DNA of 64,000 bases from Alphaproteobacteria bacterium (GTDB lineage Bacteria; Pseudomonadota; Alphaproteobacteria; Micropepsales; Micropepsaceae): assembly GCA_947462105.1 (NCBI GenBank), contig CANHNJ010000006.1, forward strand, positions 41,501 to 105,500. Direction: 5' to 3'. The number at the start of each line of letters is the position of its first letter. Within the stretch, counting starts at the first letter, position 1. Made by a program: the position numbers and the translations under genes. The notes below the pieces were generated by a model that was given only the letters and a program-made list of their open reading frames with translations, made no database searches and was not told the origin of the DNA. This document shows, piece by piece, positions 18,213 to 28,213 of the stretch.

Positions 18213-21200
18213 CTACTCTGTCAAAGAGGCCGCCAAATCGGCCCATTGCCGGTCCAGGATGGCGTCGCTCAGCCGCAGCAGGCGGGGGCCGTCCGTGAAG
18301 AGCAGGCCGCAGACGATTCGCCGGCCCGGGAAGACCTTGGCGACCGCCGCGCGGTAGAGCGCCATCTGGCCCAGCGTGACCGGCGACACCTGCGCCTCGG
18401 CCAATGGCGGCGGGCGGTTGGTCTTGAAGTCCAGGATCAACACTTCTGTTGCGGTGACGGCCAGCCGGTCAACGCGGCCATTGACCCGCACAATTGTTGA
18501 AGAAGAGGTGGTACCCAGCTCCGGCAGTTCCGCCACCAGCCCGGCCTCGGCGCGGCTGTGCGGTCCGAAGGCGGCGGCGAAATCCGGATGATCGAGCACG
18601 GCAATCGTCTCCGCCGCCAGCGCCTCAGCATAGGCATCGGCAAAGCCGTGCGCCCGGGCAAAGCGGCAAGCGACCTCGACGCGGCGCGATGGCGCGATCT
18701 GCGGCAGCCGCGCCAGCAACGCATGGATGACATTGCCGCGCCGGAAGCGTTCTGCCCCGCGCCCCAGCGGCGACAAGGCGGGCGCGCCATCCACCGCATC
18801 GGATGGCCGTATCAGGCGCGGGCGTGCCGGTTCCGGCGGCGCGGGCCGCAAGGTCCAGCCGGGCAGGGCGGCCTGCGCCTGCGGTGCAGCCTGTGCTGTG
18901 CTGGTGGTCAGCGCCAGCGTGCCGAAGCCCAGCCCGTCTTCGCCGGGCTGCATGTTCAGCTTGCGCGCGGCTCCCGCCGCCAGCGCATACCAGGAACCAT
19001 CCTTGGTGCCGTGGCGGTTCTCGAAGCCGCACACCACCAGCCGGTCGCGCGCCCGCGTCAGCGCCACATACAGAAGACGGCGCTGCTCCCGCCGCCAGGC
19101 GGCCTTCGCAGCATCCTGCGCCACCTTGACCGCGCTTGGCGCACGGGCGGACGGCACCGGAAACAGCACGCCATCCTCGGGATAGAGCAGGTGGCCTTCG
19201 CGGGCGCCCGGTTCGCGCAGCGTGGTGGTGTCGGGCAGGATGACGATATCGGCTTCAAGCCCCTTGGCGCCGTGCACGGTCATCACCCGCACCTCGTCGC
19301 GGCCGCGTTCCATGTCGCGCTTGATCTCGGTGCCGCCGCAGCTGAGCCAGTCCAGAAAGCCCTCCAGCGATGGCGTCTGGCCACGCTCATAGGACAAAGC
19401 CAGGGCCAGGAATTCGTCGATGGCGTCGGCCGCTTCCGCCCCCAGCCGCGCCAGCAGCTTCTCGCGGCCGCCGCGCGCCGACAGGGCATGGGAATAGAAC
19501 TCAAAGGGCGGGGCATAATCGGCCAGCGCCAGCATCTGTGACAGGAAGGCATGGGCGGCAGAAAAATCCGGCTTGCCCTGCGCCGCCACCAAGGCGTTCC
19601 ACAATCCGTCCGGGCGCGGCTGCGCCAGGGCGTAAAGCGCCTCTTCCGAAAGCCCGCACAGGGGCGAGCGCAGCAGCGCCGCCAGGGTGAGATCATCGTC
19701 CCGCTGCAGCAAAAAGCGGCCCAGCGCCATCAGGTCCATGACGGCGATCTGCTCGGTCAGCACGACGCGGTCGGCACCGGCCACCGGCACCTTGCGCAGC
19801 TTCAACTGGCGTATCACTTCGCCGCCGAACGGTTCGCGCCGCGGCAGCAGGATCATGATGTCCCGGGGCGCGATGGGCGCGGCATGACCGGGCAGGGTGG
19901 CGCCACTGTCCAGCCAATGCCGGATGCGCGCCGCGATCTTCGCGGCCAGCACCACCACCGGGCTGTCGCTGGCGGGCGCATCCACCGGCTTGTAGGGATC
20001 GGGATCGTCGCGCGCTCCGGGCGACAGCACCGGCCAGACTTCAATTCCGCCGGCCTCGGTCTCGCGATGGGCACGGTGCGCCAGCGGCGCGTCATCGCTG
20101 GTCAGGCCCTCGCGCGCCGCCGGATCGGCGAAGACCGCATCGACAAAGGCGAGGATTTCCGGGGTCGAACGGCGCGAGACGGTGAGCGGCTGGTCGAGGA
20201 AATCCAGCCCCGCACCCTGGGCCAGGGCCGCGAAATGCTGCCGGTTGATGGCGAACTGGGCGGGATCGGCGCCCTGGAAACTGAAGATGGACTGCTTCTC
20301 GTCGCCCACCGCGAACAAGGTTCGCGTGCGCGCTGCAGAGGGTGCAGCACCATCTCCGTTGAAGAACTCCTCGGTCAGTTTCCGCAGGATCGCCCACTGC
20401 TCCGGGCTGGTATCCTGCGCTTCGTCCACCAGCACATGATCGATACCGGCATCGAGCTTGTAGAGCACCCAGGCGGCCGCGCCCGGCTTCTCCAGCAGGT
20501 CGCGGGTGGCGGCGATCAAATCGTCATAATCCAGCACGCCCCGCGCCCGCTTGGCGGCGGCATAGTCGCGGCGCACGGCGCGCAGCAGCACCAGTGCGGC
20601 CTCTGCCAGCGCGGCGGCGCGGGCGGCGCGCCAGCGGTCATGCGCGGCGCAGAAGCGGCGCTGCAGGTCGTCCAGAATGTTCGCCAGGCCAGCGCGCGCA
20701 TCCACCAGCGGCTTGGTCGCCATTTTCTTGAACGGCTCGCCCGTGCCGGTGAGAAAAAGCTCTTCGAGATGGAGAAAGGACGGCGCCGCGATGAAGGCCG
20801 ACAGTGATGCGGCGCGCGCCTTGTCGGTCTTGCCACCGCTGGCGAGCCAGTCTGCGATTTCGCGCAATTGCGGGATGTCCGCCGCCAGCGTGGCGCAAAA
20901 ATCCTGCGCGACAATATCCGCCGGTTCGTCCGGTGCGCCATGCGCGGCGCGGACCGCTCCGGCCAGCGCGTTCTCTCCCAGCGCGGCGAAGAAGCGGTCC
21001 AGCTTGCGCCGGTCGGTGGCCAGGCCCGCATCCAGCAGCGCCGTCAGCGTCGCTTCGCCCGCCTCGCTGACCAGATGGGTGACGGCTGCGGCCAGCAGCG
21101 CATCGCCATCACCGGCCCGTTCCAGCATCGCCTGCCGCGCCGCCGCCGCCAGGGCGCGGGCCGATTGTTCGTCCAGCACCTCGAAGGCGGGCGCGATGCC

Positions 21201-21599
21201 CGCTTCCAGCGGAAAGCGCGACAGCACTGCCTGGCAGAAGGCATGAATGGTCAGCACCTTCAGGCCGCCCGGGGTTTCCAGCGCCAGCGCGAACAGGCGG
21301 CGCGCCTTGGCCAGATCGCCCGAAGCGCCGCCAATGCCTGCGATCCTGCCTGCCAGGGCCGCGTCGTCCAGCATCGCCCAAGCGCCCAGTTGGCGGAACA
21401 GGCGGTCCTGCATCTCCGCCGCCGCCGCCTTGGTGAAGGTCAGGCAGAGAATGCGTTCCGGCGGCGTACCGGTCAGCAGCAGCCGCGCCACGCGGTTGGC
21501 CAGCGTATAGGTCTTGCCCGCACCGGCATGGGCCGCGACCCAGACCGAGCGCGACGGATCGGACGCCAGGGTGGAAGGATCGGGCGCGGAAGAACTCAT
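18213..21599 (-). CDS. addA: AddA helicase-nuclease (double-strand break repair)
   Basis: A 1128-residue UvrD-type helicase with a C-terminal RecB-family nuclease, the partner of AddB in processing DNA ends at recombination hotspots. Walker A is AHAGAGKTYTLANRVA near residue 25, Walker B HVLVDEAQDTSPEQW, motif III VGDEKQSIFSFQGADP, then MTVHGAKGLEADIV and YVALTRARDRLVV. The nuclease motif ILDFKTNR lies about 70 residues before the end. The ATG at 21599 was chosen because it overlaps the addB stop (ATGA); an in-frame codon at 21629 would add 10 residues. Confidence 0.94.
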   Translation of the reverse strand: MSSSAPDPSTLASDPSRSVWVAAHAGAGKTYTLANRVARLLLTGTPPERILCLTFTKAAAAEMQDRLFRQLGAWAMLDDAALAGRIAGIGGASGDLAKARRLFALALETPGGLKVLTIHAFCQAVLSRFPLEAGIAPAFEVLDEQSARALAAAARQAMLERAGDGDALLAAAVTHLVSEAGEATLTALLDAGLATDRRKLDRFFAALGENALAGAVRAAHGAPDEPADIVAQDFCATLAADIPQLREIADWLASGGKTDKARAASLSAFIAAPSFLHLEELFLTGTGEPFKKMATKPLVDARAGLANILDDLQRRFCAAHDRWRAARAAALAEAALVLLRAVRRDYAAAKRARGVLDYDDLIAATRDLLEKPGAAAWVLYKLDAGIDHVLVDEAQDTSPEQWAILRKLTEEFFNGDGAAPSAARTRTLFAVGDEKQSIFSFQGADPAQFAINRQHFAALAQGAGLDFLDQPLTVSRRSTPEILAFVDAVFADPAAREGLTSDDAPLAHRAHRETEAGGIEVWPVLSPGARDDPDPYKPVDAPASDSPVVVLAAKIAARIRHWLDSGATLPGHAAPIAPRDIMILLPRREPFGGEVIRQLKLRKVPVAGADRVVLTEQIAVMDLMALGRFLLQRDDDLTLAALLRSPLCGLSEEALYALAQPRPDGLWNALVAAQGKPDFSAAHAFLSQMLALADYAPPFEFYSHALSARGGREKLLARLGAEAADAIDEFLALALSYERGQTPSLEGFLDWLSCGGTEIKRDMERGRDEVRVMTVHGAKGLEADIVILPDTTTLREPGAREGHLLYPEDGVLFPVPSARAPSAVKVAQDAAKAAWRREQRRLLYVALTRARDRLVVCGFENRHGTKDGSWYALAAGAARKLNMQPGEDGLGFGTLALTTSTAQAAPQAQAALPGWTLRPAPPEPARPRLIRPSDAVDGAPALSPLGRGAERFRRGNVIHALLARLPQIAPSRRVEVACRFARAHGFADAYAEALAAETIAVLDHPDFAAAFGPHSRAEAGLVAELPELGTTSSSTIVRVNGRVDRLAVTATEVLILDFKTNRPPPLAEAQVSPVTLGQMALYRAAVAKVFPGRRIVCGLLFTDGPRLLRLSDAILDRQWADLAASLTE

Positions 21600-24583
21600 T
21601 CTTCCGCCTCCCAGCCCGACGGTGCCCATTCGCGGACCCGGGCGAGATGGTCATAGTCGCCATCACTGTCGAGCGTGCGCGGGATCAGGCGTGGCGGATA
21701 AGCCGTGCTGGCCTGATCGAAACGGTTGATCTGCTCTTTCAGTTTTTCCAAAGCCTGGTCCGGCAGACGCGGTGAAACTTCCAGCAGGCGTTCTTCGCCC
21801 GGCGTCCCGCCACCGCTGAGCTTCACATAGAGCAGCTCTGCCGCCGCCAGCGCGGGGACATCATCAAAGCCGCCCGCCTGCAGGATCGCGCCTTCCAGCG
21901 CCAGTTGCGGCATCAGGAAGGTGGCGGTGTCCTTCTTCTTCGGCAATGCGCCGGTCTTGTAGTCGAGCACGGCCGCGCCGCCGCCCTGCAGGCGGTCGAT
22001 GCGGTCCGCCCGCGCCACCAGCGTGAAGTCCTCGCCCTGCGTCTTGATGACGAGCGTGCCTTTTTTCTCAAGCCAGCTTTCCGCGATGCCGGCCCGGCGT
22101 GCCTGCTCGAAGGCGACGAACCAGACGGCGGCGGAACGCAAACGCGGCCGCCACAGCGCCAGCACCGCCTTGGGTATGCCCATCGCGGCAAAGACTTCGT
22201 CGGCGATCCGGGTCAGCGCCAGCACGGCGTCGGGCGGCAACGTCTCCGGATAGCGGGTGACAAAGATTTCCAGCGCCTTGTGCAGGGCGTTGCCGCGCTC
22301 CAGCGGGCCGACAGCTTCGTCCAGCGGCCTTAGCGGCGTCAGCCGCAGCACATGCCGGGCATAGATGGCATAGGGATCGCGCAGCCAGACTTCGATCTGG
22401 GTGACGGACAGGCGGCGTGGGCGTACCGCGACCGGCGGCCTTGGGGCGGGGCGCGGCAGTTTTTCGCCCGGCGGGGCCGAAGCCAGCCGCGCCGCCAGCG
22501 CGTCATAGGAGGTTGCGGGCGCGAGCATGGCTTCAAGCGCCTGCGCCTTTTTGTCGAGCCCGGGATGCAGGCCGATCAGCAATTGCTCCAGCCGCTGCAG
22601 CCAGCGCGACGGCACGGTGGGCGCACCGTCAGTCTTGGCGGCGCGGGTCAGCAGCACCTCTGGCCCGGCGGCCAGCATGGCGAAGTCGTGCGCCGACAGG
22701 CCGATGGCGCGCTCCGGCTGTTCCAGCCCCAGGGTTGCGCGCATCGGGCGCGAGAACCAGGGATCGGCGGCAGCACCGCGCGGCCAGCCATTCTCGTTCA
22801 GGCCGCCCAGAATGGTGAGGTCAAAGCTTTGCAGCCGCGCTTCCAGTGGGCCCAGGATGGAAAGGCGCGCCTGCTGTCCGAAGCTGCGGCGCACCGGCTG
22901 GCCCAGCGCCAGGCGCCGGAACAAAGGCGCATAGGATGACGGCTCGATGGCGGGCAGCTCTTGTGCGGCGTCCTGCAACTGCGCCGTGAAGGCCTGCGCG
23001 GTCTCGCCATCGCTGTTCGCCCATAGCAGGCAGTTTTTCGCATCATCGCAAGCCAGTGCTTCTGCCGCCGCCAGATGCGCAGCAAGAAGATCGGCCAGTG
23101 CCGTGTCGCCGCCGCCGAACAACGCCTCCAGTGGTGCGAGGATGTCCGCAATGCCGCGCCACCAGTCTTTCAGCGCGGCATCCTGCATCACCATCGTGAT
23201 GCCGGCCAGGCCCGGATCGGGGCGCGGTCCGCGCAGCGCCAGGTCGAGCGCGCGGGCATGGGCGCGGAATTCCGCCGGGCCGTGGCCGCGCCGCGCAAAG
23301 GGATGCTTCAGCAGCGCCAGCAGCGGCACCGGCGCAAAGCGCGCCTCGGCGGCTTCGGCGACAAGGCAGAGGAACGCGCCCGCGCTGGTATGGGCGAGGG
23401 GGCGGCCGGCGCTGTCGTCGATGGCGATGTCCCAGCGCCGCAGTTCCGCCGCGACACGGCGCGCCAGGCCGCGATCCGGCGTCACCAGCGCGGCGCGCCG
23501 GCCTGGACTCTCCAGCGCATGGCGCAGCGCCAGCGCGATGGTCAGTGCTTCACCCGCCGGATCGTTGGCCGCGATGACGGACAATCCCTTGCTGCCTTGC
23601 TTGAGGTCGCCGCCACCGCCCACCACCAGTGCCCGCCACGCATCGGTGGTGGGGGCGGGGCGCAAGGTTTCGCTCAGCAGGTGTTCGCGCGCGGGATTTG
23701 GCGAAGCCGCAGCCCAATCAATAACGTCGCGCCGCGCCGCGCCGATGCGATCCAGCAACTGCTTGATGCCATATTGCGGATGACCGGGGTCGAGCGTCTC
23801 CCAACTGGCATCGTCAAGCTGGCGATCCAGCCCCGGCAGTATCACCGCGCCATTGGGCAGGCAGGCGATCACTTTCAGCAGTTCGGCGGTGGCCGGCATC
23901 GAGCCGGTGGAACCTGCCGCGATCACCAGCCCGGATGGCGGCGCGGCGGCCAGCCCTTGTGCCAGCGCCCGCAGCCCCGCATTGCGATGCGCCGCCACGT
24001 CCAGGCGGCCCTCAGCGGCCAGGATCGCGGGCCATTGCTGGTAAAGCCAGTCGAGAAAACCGCCGACATCCTGCCAGTGCGCCGCCAGCGGCAAGGGCGC
24101 CAGCGCGGCAAGCCGCGAAGGGTCAGCGCCCTGGCGCTCGAACTCGTCCATCACCAGCGCCAGTTGCGCCGCCAGTGCCGCCGCCTGAGCAAACCCGATG
24201 GGGCCGCGCGCCTGGGCATGCCAGCGCCGCACCAGATGCGCCAGCAGCAATTGCCGCCGCAGCGGATCAAGCGCCGGCGTCAGTTCGACATCACCCGGCG
24301 CATCGAACAGCAGGTCCTCGTCATCGGCATCGCCCAGCGCCCGGAATTGCGGCAGCAGCGCCGCGCCGCCCAGTTCCCTGGCGAAGGCATCACCAAAACC
24401 GCGCGCGGCGCGGCGGGTGGGCAGGTAGATGGTGACGCCGCTGAGCGCCAGCGGATCGGTACCCACGCCGTTCGCGTGAGCGAGAGGCGCACTTTTAAGC
24501 CGTTCGGCCAGGCCCCGCGCCAGCGTGGCGGCGAAAGGCGCACTGGCGCCGATGGTGAAGACCTTCGGCGAAGTCCCGCTCAC
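21596..24583 (-). CDS. addB: AddB subunit of the AddAB helicase-nuclease
   Basis: About 995 residues. AddB supplies the second nuclease domain and Chi recognition. The inactive helicase-like N-terminal half has YLPTRRAARGFGDAFARE and VTPDRGLARRVA; the C-terminal half has LNENGWPRG and the nuclease motif VLDYKTGALPKKK about 125 residues from the end. The reading frame stays open far upstream into murU, but a GTG at 24583, 11 bases after the murU stop, gives the expected N-terminus (VSGTSPKVFTIGASAPFA), so it was chosen. It is co-transcribed with addA. Confidence 0.9.
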   Translation of the reverse strand: MSGTSPKVFTIGASAPFAATLARGLAERLKSAPLAHANGVGTDPLALSGVTIYLPTRRAARGFGDAFARELGGAALLPQFRALGDADDEDLLFDAPGDVELTPALDPLRRQLLLAHLVRRWHAQARGPIGFAQAAALAAQLALVMDEFERQGADPSRLAALAPLPLAAHWQDVGGFLDWLYQQWPAILAAEGRLDVAAHRNAGLRALAQGLAAAPPSGLVIAAGSTGSMPATAELLKVIACLPNGAVILPGLDRQLDDASWETLDPGHPQYGIKQLLDRIGAARRDVIDWAAASPNPAREHLLSETLRPAPTTDAWRALVVGGGGDLKQGSKGLSVIAANDPAGEALTIALALRHALESPGRRAALVTPDRGLARRVAAELRRWDIAIDDSAGRPLAHTSAGAFLCLVAEAAEARFAPVPLLALLKHPFARRGHGPAEFRAHARALDLALRGPRPDPGLAGITMVMQDAALKDWWRGIADILAPLEALFGGGDTALADLLAAHLAAAEALACDDAKNCLLWANSDGETAQAFTAQLQDAAQELPAIEPSSYAPLFRRLALGQPVRRSFGQQARLSILGPLEARLQSFDLTILGGLNENGWPRGAAADPWFSRPMRATLGLEQPERAIGLSAHDFAMLAAGPEVLLTRAAKTDGAPTVPSRWLQRLEQLLIGLHPGLDKKAQALEAMLAPATSYDALAARLASAPPGEKLPRPAPRPPVAVRPRRLSVTQIEVWLRDPYAIYARHVLRLTPLRPLDEAVGPLERGNALHKALEIFVTRYPETLPPDAVLALTRIADEVFAAMGIPKAVLALWRPRLRSAAVWFVAFEQARRAGIAESWLEKKGTLVIKTQGEDFTLVARADRIDRLQGGGAAVLDYKTGALPKKKDTATFLMPQLALEGAILQAGGFDDVPALAAAELLYVKLSGGGTPGEERLLEVSPRLPDQALEKLKEQINRFDQASTAYPPRLIPRTLDSDGDYDHLARVREWAPSGWEAEE

Positions 24584-24594
24584 GTCTGGCCCGC

Positions 24595-25314
24595 TCAATG
24601 GGGCAGCTTGGCGAGATAGGCCTCGGCTTCGTCGCGCGCCTGTGGCGTGCCGACATGGATCCAGACGCCATCCAGCCGCGTGCCGAACAGGCGCTTGGCC
24701 GCGATGGCGCGGTCCCACAGGATGTTGGTGGAAAATTCTCCGGCCGGCGCATCCTGGAACAGGCGCGGATGCACGATCTGCACCCCAGGATAGGCAAAGG
24801 GCGTGGTCGCATGTTCGCCGGGCGGGCGGCTGACATGGCCCTGCGCATCCATCACGAAATCGCCACGGCCTTCATAGCCCATCGCGGTCACCATCGTGGC
24901 CATCAGCAGCAGCCCGTCCATGCTGGCTGCGTCCCAGGTCTCGATCATGCGGGTGAGGGCGGGCGCGATGCCTTCCACCCAGATGGAATCCGAATTGAGC
25001 ACGAAGAAAGGCTCATCGCCGAACTGGTGCAGCGCCTTGACGATGCCGCCGCCGGTGCCCAGCAATTCGGTGCTTTCGTCGGAATAGACGATCTCGATAT
25101 CGCGGCGCTTGGCCAGATGGGCGCGCAGCATATCGGCCTTGTAGTGCAGATTGACCACGGCGGTGGTGACGCCCGCCGCCACCAGCTTGTCCAGGTCGTG
25201 ATCGATCAACGCCTTGCCTGCCACCGGCACCAGCGGCTTGGGCCGGTCGTTGGTGAGAGGGCGCATGCGGGTGCCAAGCCCCGCCGCCATGATCATCGCT
25301 TTCCTGACGCTCAC
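24595..25314 (-). CDS. murU: N-acetylmuramate alpha-1-phosphate uridylyltransferase
   Basis: A 239-residue nucleotidyltransferase of the Rossmann-like GT-A fold. The signature MAAGLGTRMRPLTNDRPKPL near residues 9-28 binds the nucleotide, LNSDSIWV carries the metal Asp, and GVQIVHPRLF and WIHVGTP complete the site. Its immediate upstream neighbour is an AmgK-like sugar kinase (4-base overlap). That pairing is diagnostic of the MurU/AmgK salvage route, which turns recycled MurNAc into UDP-MurNAc without MurA. A glucose- or mannose-1-phosphate specificity is possible, but the neighbour makes MurU likelier. Confidence 0.82.
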   Translation of the reverse strand: MSVRKAMIMAAGLGTRMRPLTNDRPKPLVPVAGKALIDHDLDKLVAAGVTTAVVNLHYKADMLRAHLAKRRDIEIVYSDESTELLGTGGGIVKALHQFGDEPFFVLNSDSIWVEGIAPALTRMIETWDAASMDGLLLMATMVTAMGYEGRGDFVMDAQGHVSRPPGEHATTPFAYPGVQIVHPRLFQDAPAGEFSTNILWDRAIAAKRLFGTRLDGVWIHVGTPQARDEAEAYLAKLPH

Positions 25315-26435
25315 TGCCGGATCTCTGGTGGAATCGTCCGATCATACCATGCCCGCAGGGGCGCGAGCGACGGATGGGCGAGGTCGCCCGCCAGATGGCC
25401 CCAGACGCGCGGCAACAGGCCAAGATAGCGCGGCTTGCCGTCGCGCCGGGACAGGCGGGCGAAAATGCCCACGATCTTGGCGTTGCGCTGGGCGGCGATG
25501 GCCGCCATCTCGGCGCGGAAGCTGGCCTCATCGACCGGCGTGCCCTGCCTTGTCATCCTATCGAGATAATGCGCCACGGCGGCTTGCGCCACGGCGGGAT
25601 CGACATCGCGGCGGGCATCTTCCAGCAGCGAAACCAGGTCGTAGGCGCGGCTTCCCGCCACCGCGTCCTGGAAATCGATCAGGCCAGTGCGGCCCGCGCC
25701 CGAACGCTGCGGCAGCCAGAGTAAATTCTGCGCATGGTAATCGCGATGCACGAAGACGCGTGGCGCGGCCAGCACGGGCGCCAGCACCGCGCGCCACAGG
25801 GCGCGATGCTCGGCCACTTCATCCGCCGTAGCCGCGCGCCCCAGCGCATGGGGAAAATACCATTCGGTCAGCAGGTCGGCTTCCGCCAGCAGCGCCGTCT
25901 CGTCATAGGCGAAGAGCGGCGGGTTGGTCTTTTCCTCCCCTGCGCGCGCGCCAGCGAAGGCCGGAGGGGGCAAAAAAGCGGGTGCGGCTTGCGCATGCAG
26001 CTTCGCCAGCACTTCCATCGCGTTCAGATACAGTGCGCGTTCATCGCCGCCGCCCGCCACGACATCGGCGAACAACCCGTCGCCCAGGTCTTCCAGAACC
26101 ATGAAACCGGTCACAGGATCGCAGGCCGCGATGTGCGGCGCAGACAGGCCCACATCGCGCAGGTGCTGCGCCACGGCAGCGAAGCGGCCGATATCGGCGC
26201 CCGCCAGCCGCGCCACGGCGTTGTAGCCCAGGGCGCGGCGTTCATCAGCGCTGGCGCCCGGCGGCGCCACCGGCGTTTCGGCGCCCTGTGGCTGGTTCAT
26301 CAATAGCGCCTGCCGCGCGCCATCGCGCAAACGCGCATAGCTGCGTGTCGAGGCGTCGCCGGGAATGGGCGTCACCACCGCATCGCCCCAGCCCGACGCG
26401 GCCAGGAAATCGCACATCTGTTCTTCGCGTGTCAT
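25311..26435 (-). CDS. amgK: Anomeric N-acetylmuramate/N-acetylglucosamine kinase
   Basis: A 374-residue aminoglycoside-phosphotransferase-fold kinase. The N-terminal lobe has GDASTRSYARLRDG; the catalytic loop is FVHRDYHAQNLLWL near residues 223-236 and the metal Asp lies in TGLIDFQDAVAGSRAYDL. It would phosphorylate MurNAc at C1 before MurU. It overlaps tsaE and murU by 4 bases each. An Ala/Gly/Pro-rich insert (FLPPPAFAGARAGEEKTNPP) between the lobes corresponds to a GC palindrome in the DNA around 25934-25970 and may be a small repeat inserted in frame. Confidence 0.82.
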   Translation of the reverse strand: MTREEQMCDFLAASGWGDAVVTPIPGDASTRSYARLRDGARQALLMNQPQGAETPVAPPGASADERRALGYNAVARLAGADIGRFAAVAQHLRDVGLSAPHIAACDPVTGFMVLEDLGDGLFADVVAGGGDERALYLNAMEVLAKLHAQAAPAFLPPPAFAGARAGEEKTNPPLFAYDETALLAEADLLTEWYFPHALGRAATADEVAEHRALWRAVLAPVLAAPRVFVHRDYHAQNLLWLPQRSGAGRTGLIDFQDAVAGSRAYDLVSLLEDARRDVDPAVAQAAVAHYLDRMTRQGTPVDEASFRAEMAAIAAQRNAKIVGIFARLSRRDGKPRYLGLLPRVWGHLAGDLAHPSLAPLRAWYDRTIPPEIRQ

Positions 26436-26893
26436 GCGGCAATATCCGCCCAGCGTTGCGGCCCGGTGATCTTCACGGCGCGGCCATCATCCGCGATGCG
26501 CAGCCGCAGATGCAGGGTTGTGTCCGGCAGATGTTCCGGAGCGCGGTCCGGCCATTCCACCAGCGCCGCGCCATCCTCCAGCGCTTCGGCAAAGCCCAGC
26601 TCGAACAGCTCGCGCGCGGATTTGAGACGATAGAGATCGTAATGCGCCACGATCAGGCCCGGCGTGTCATAGGTTTGAACGATGGTAAAGCTGGGACTGG
26701 GCACATCCTCGGTCACGCCCAGGCTGCGCAGGATGTCGCGCGCCAGCGTGGTCTTGCCTGCACCCAGATCGCCCCACAGCGCCACAGCGTCGCCCGCCTT
26801 CAGCCTGGACGCGATCCGCCCCGCCAGCAGGGCCGTGGCGGCAAGATCGGGCAACGTCAGTTCGGCGCGGAAGACATCGGAAATTTGGGCCAT
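26432..26893 (-). CDS. tsaE: tRNA threonylcarbamoyladenosine biosynthesis ATPase
   Basis: A 153-residue P-loop ATPase required for t6A37 modification of ANN-decoding tRNAs with TsaB and TsaD. Walker A is LWGDLGAGKTTLARDIL near residues 39-55, then SPSFTIVQTY and HYDLYRL (Walker B region), and LVEWPDRAPEHLP. The ATG at 26893 gives the family length; open frame upstream lies under the divergent reductase gene. It heads the tsaE-amgK-murU-addB-addA-trxA series. Confidence 0.93.
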   Translation of the reverse strand: MAQISDVFRAELTLPDLAATALLAGRIASRLKAGDAVALWGDLGAGKTTLARDILRSLGVTEDVPSPSFTIVQTYDTPGLIVAHYDLYRLKSARELFELGFAEALEDGAALVEWPDRAPEHLPDTTLHLRLRIADDGRAVKITGPQRWADIAA

Positions 26894-26996
26894 CGCCGCC
26901 TGTTCTAACGTGCGTTGGCGGATAGGGAAAAGCCCTATTTGCAATGCCGTGCCGGGCCATGCTACCGCCGCCCTCGCAATCCACAGCCATGCGGAA

Positions 26997-28208
26997 ATGT
27001 CCGAAAATATCGTCATCATCGGCGCCGGCCAGGCCGCCATCCAGGCCATCCAGTCGCTGCGCGCCGAAGGCTTCACCGGCCCCATCACCCTGGTGGGCGA
27101 GGAAGCCTATCCGCCCTACCAGCGCCCGCCACTGTCCAAGGCCTACCTGCTGGGCCAGTTGGAACGGCCGCGCCTGTTCCTGAAAGCGGGTGCCTATTAT
27201 GGCGAGGCGGGCGTCACGCTGTTGCTGAACACCACCGCCAGGGCGATCGACCGCGCGGCCAAGACGGTCGAACTGACTGACGGCCGCAAGCTGCCTTACG
27301 GCAAGCTGTTGCTGACCACCGGCGCGCGGGTGCGCAAGCTGCGCTGCCCCGGCGCCGACCTGGACAACATCTTCTATCTCAAGAGCATCGCTGATGTGGA
27401 TGCGCTGCAGGCCGCATTCCTGCCGGGGGCGCGCATTGCCATTGTCGGCGCGGGCTATATCGGTCTGGAAGTCGCGGCCGTCGGCGCCAAGCGCGGCCTG
27501 GACGTGACGGTGTTCGAGGCGATGGACCGGGTGATGGCCCGCGCCGTCTCGCCCTCGCTCTCCGCCTTCTTCATGGCCGAACATCTGAAGGCGGGCGTCA
27601 ACCTCAAGCTCAACACCGGCGTCGAAGGCTTTGAAGGCAACTGCAAGGTCGAACGTATCCTGGCGGGCGGAAAATCCTATGATGTTGATCTGGTGCTGGT
27701 CGGCATCGGCGTCATCGCCAATGACGAACTGGCCCGCGAGGCGGGCTTGGCCGCCACCGACGGCATCGTGGTGGACCGCAACGCCATGACATCGGATCCC
27801 GCCATCTTCGCGGCGGGCGACTGCACCCGCCATTATGGCCGCGAGGGTCTCGAATTGCGGCTGGAGTGTGTGCAGAACGCCATCGACCAGGCCAAGCATG
27901 CCGCGCTGGCCATGACCGGCAAGCCGAAGGACTATAGCGAAGTGCCGTGGTTCTGGTCCGACCAGTATGACCTCAAGCTGCAGATCGCCGGTCTGGCGCG
28001 CCCCACCGATACGCTGGTGCTGCGCGGTGATCCCGCTGCGCGCAAATTCTCGGTCTTCCATCTGCGCGACGGCAAGGTCGCGGCGGTGGAAGTGGTGAAC
28101 GCACCGCAGGATTACATGATCGGCAAGAAGCTGATCGCCGAAGGCCGCGCCGTGGCGGCGGCGACATTGGCCGACACCGCCATACCCATGAAGCAGATCG
28201 GGGCCTGA
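26997..28208 (+). CDS. Ferredoxin--NAD(P)+ reductase (putidaredoxin reductase type)
   Basis: A 403-residue two-dinucleotide-fold flavoprotein. The FAD motif is IVIIGAGQAAIQAIQSLR at residues 5-22, the NAD motif IAIVGAGYIGLEVAA near 147-161, and the second FAD motif IFAAGDCTRH near 270. The C-terminal dimerisation domain has VPWFWSDQYDLKLQIAGL. It belongs to the bacterial P450/Rieske-supporting reductase family. The ferredoxin gene follows 5 bases later. The ATG at 26997 was chosen for the N-terminus MSENIVIIG; no strong ribosome-binding site is visible. Confidence 0.92.
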   Translation: MSENIVIIGAGQAAIQAIQSLRAEGFTGPITLVGEEAYPPYQRPPLSKAYLLGQLERPRLFLKAGAYYGEAGVTLLLNTTARAIDRAAKTVELTDGRKLPYGKLLLTTGARVRKLRCPGADLDNIFYLKSIADVDALQAAFLPGARIAIVGAGYIGLEVAAVGAKRGLDVTVFEAMDRVMARAVSPSLSAFFMAEHLKAGVNLKLNTGVEGFEGNCKVERILAGGKSYDVDLVLVGIGVIANDELAREAGLAATDGIVVDRNAMTSDPAIFAAGDCTRHYGREGLELRLECVQNAIDQAKHAALAMTGKPKDYSEVPWFWSDQYDLKLQIAGLARPTDTLVLRGDPAARKFSVFHLRDGKVAAVEVVNAPQDYMIGKKLIAEGRAVAAATLADTAIPMKQIGA

Positions 28209-28213
28209 GCGAG

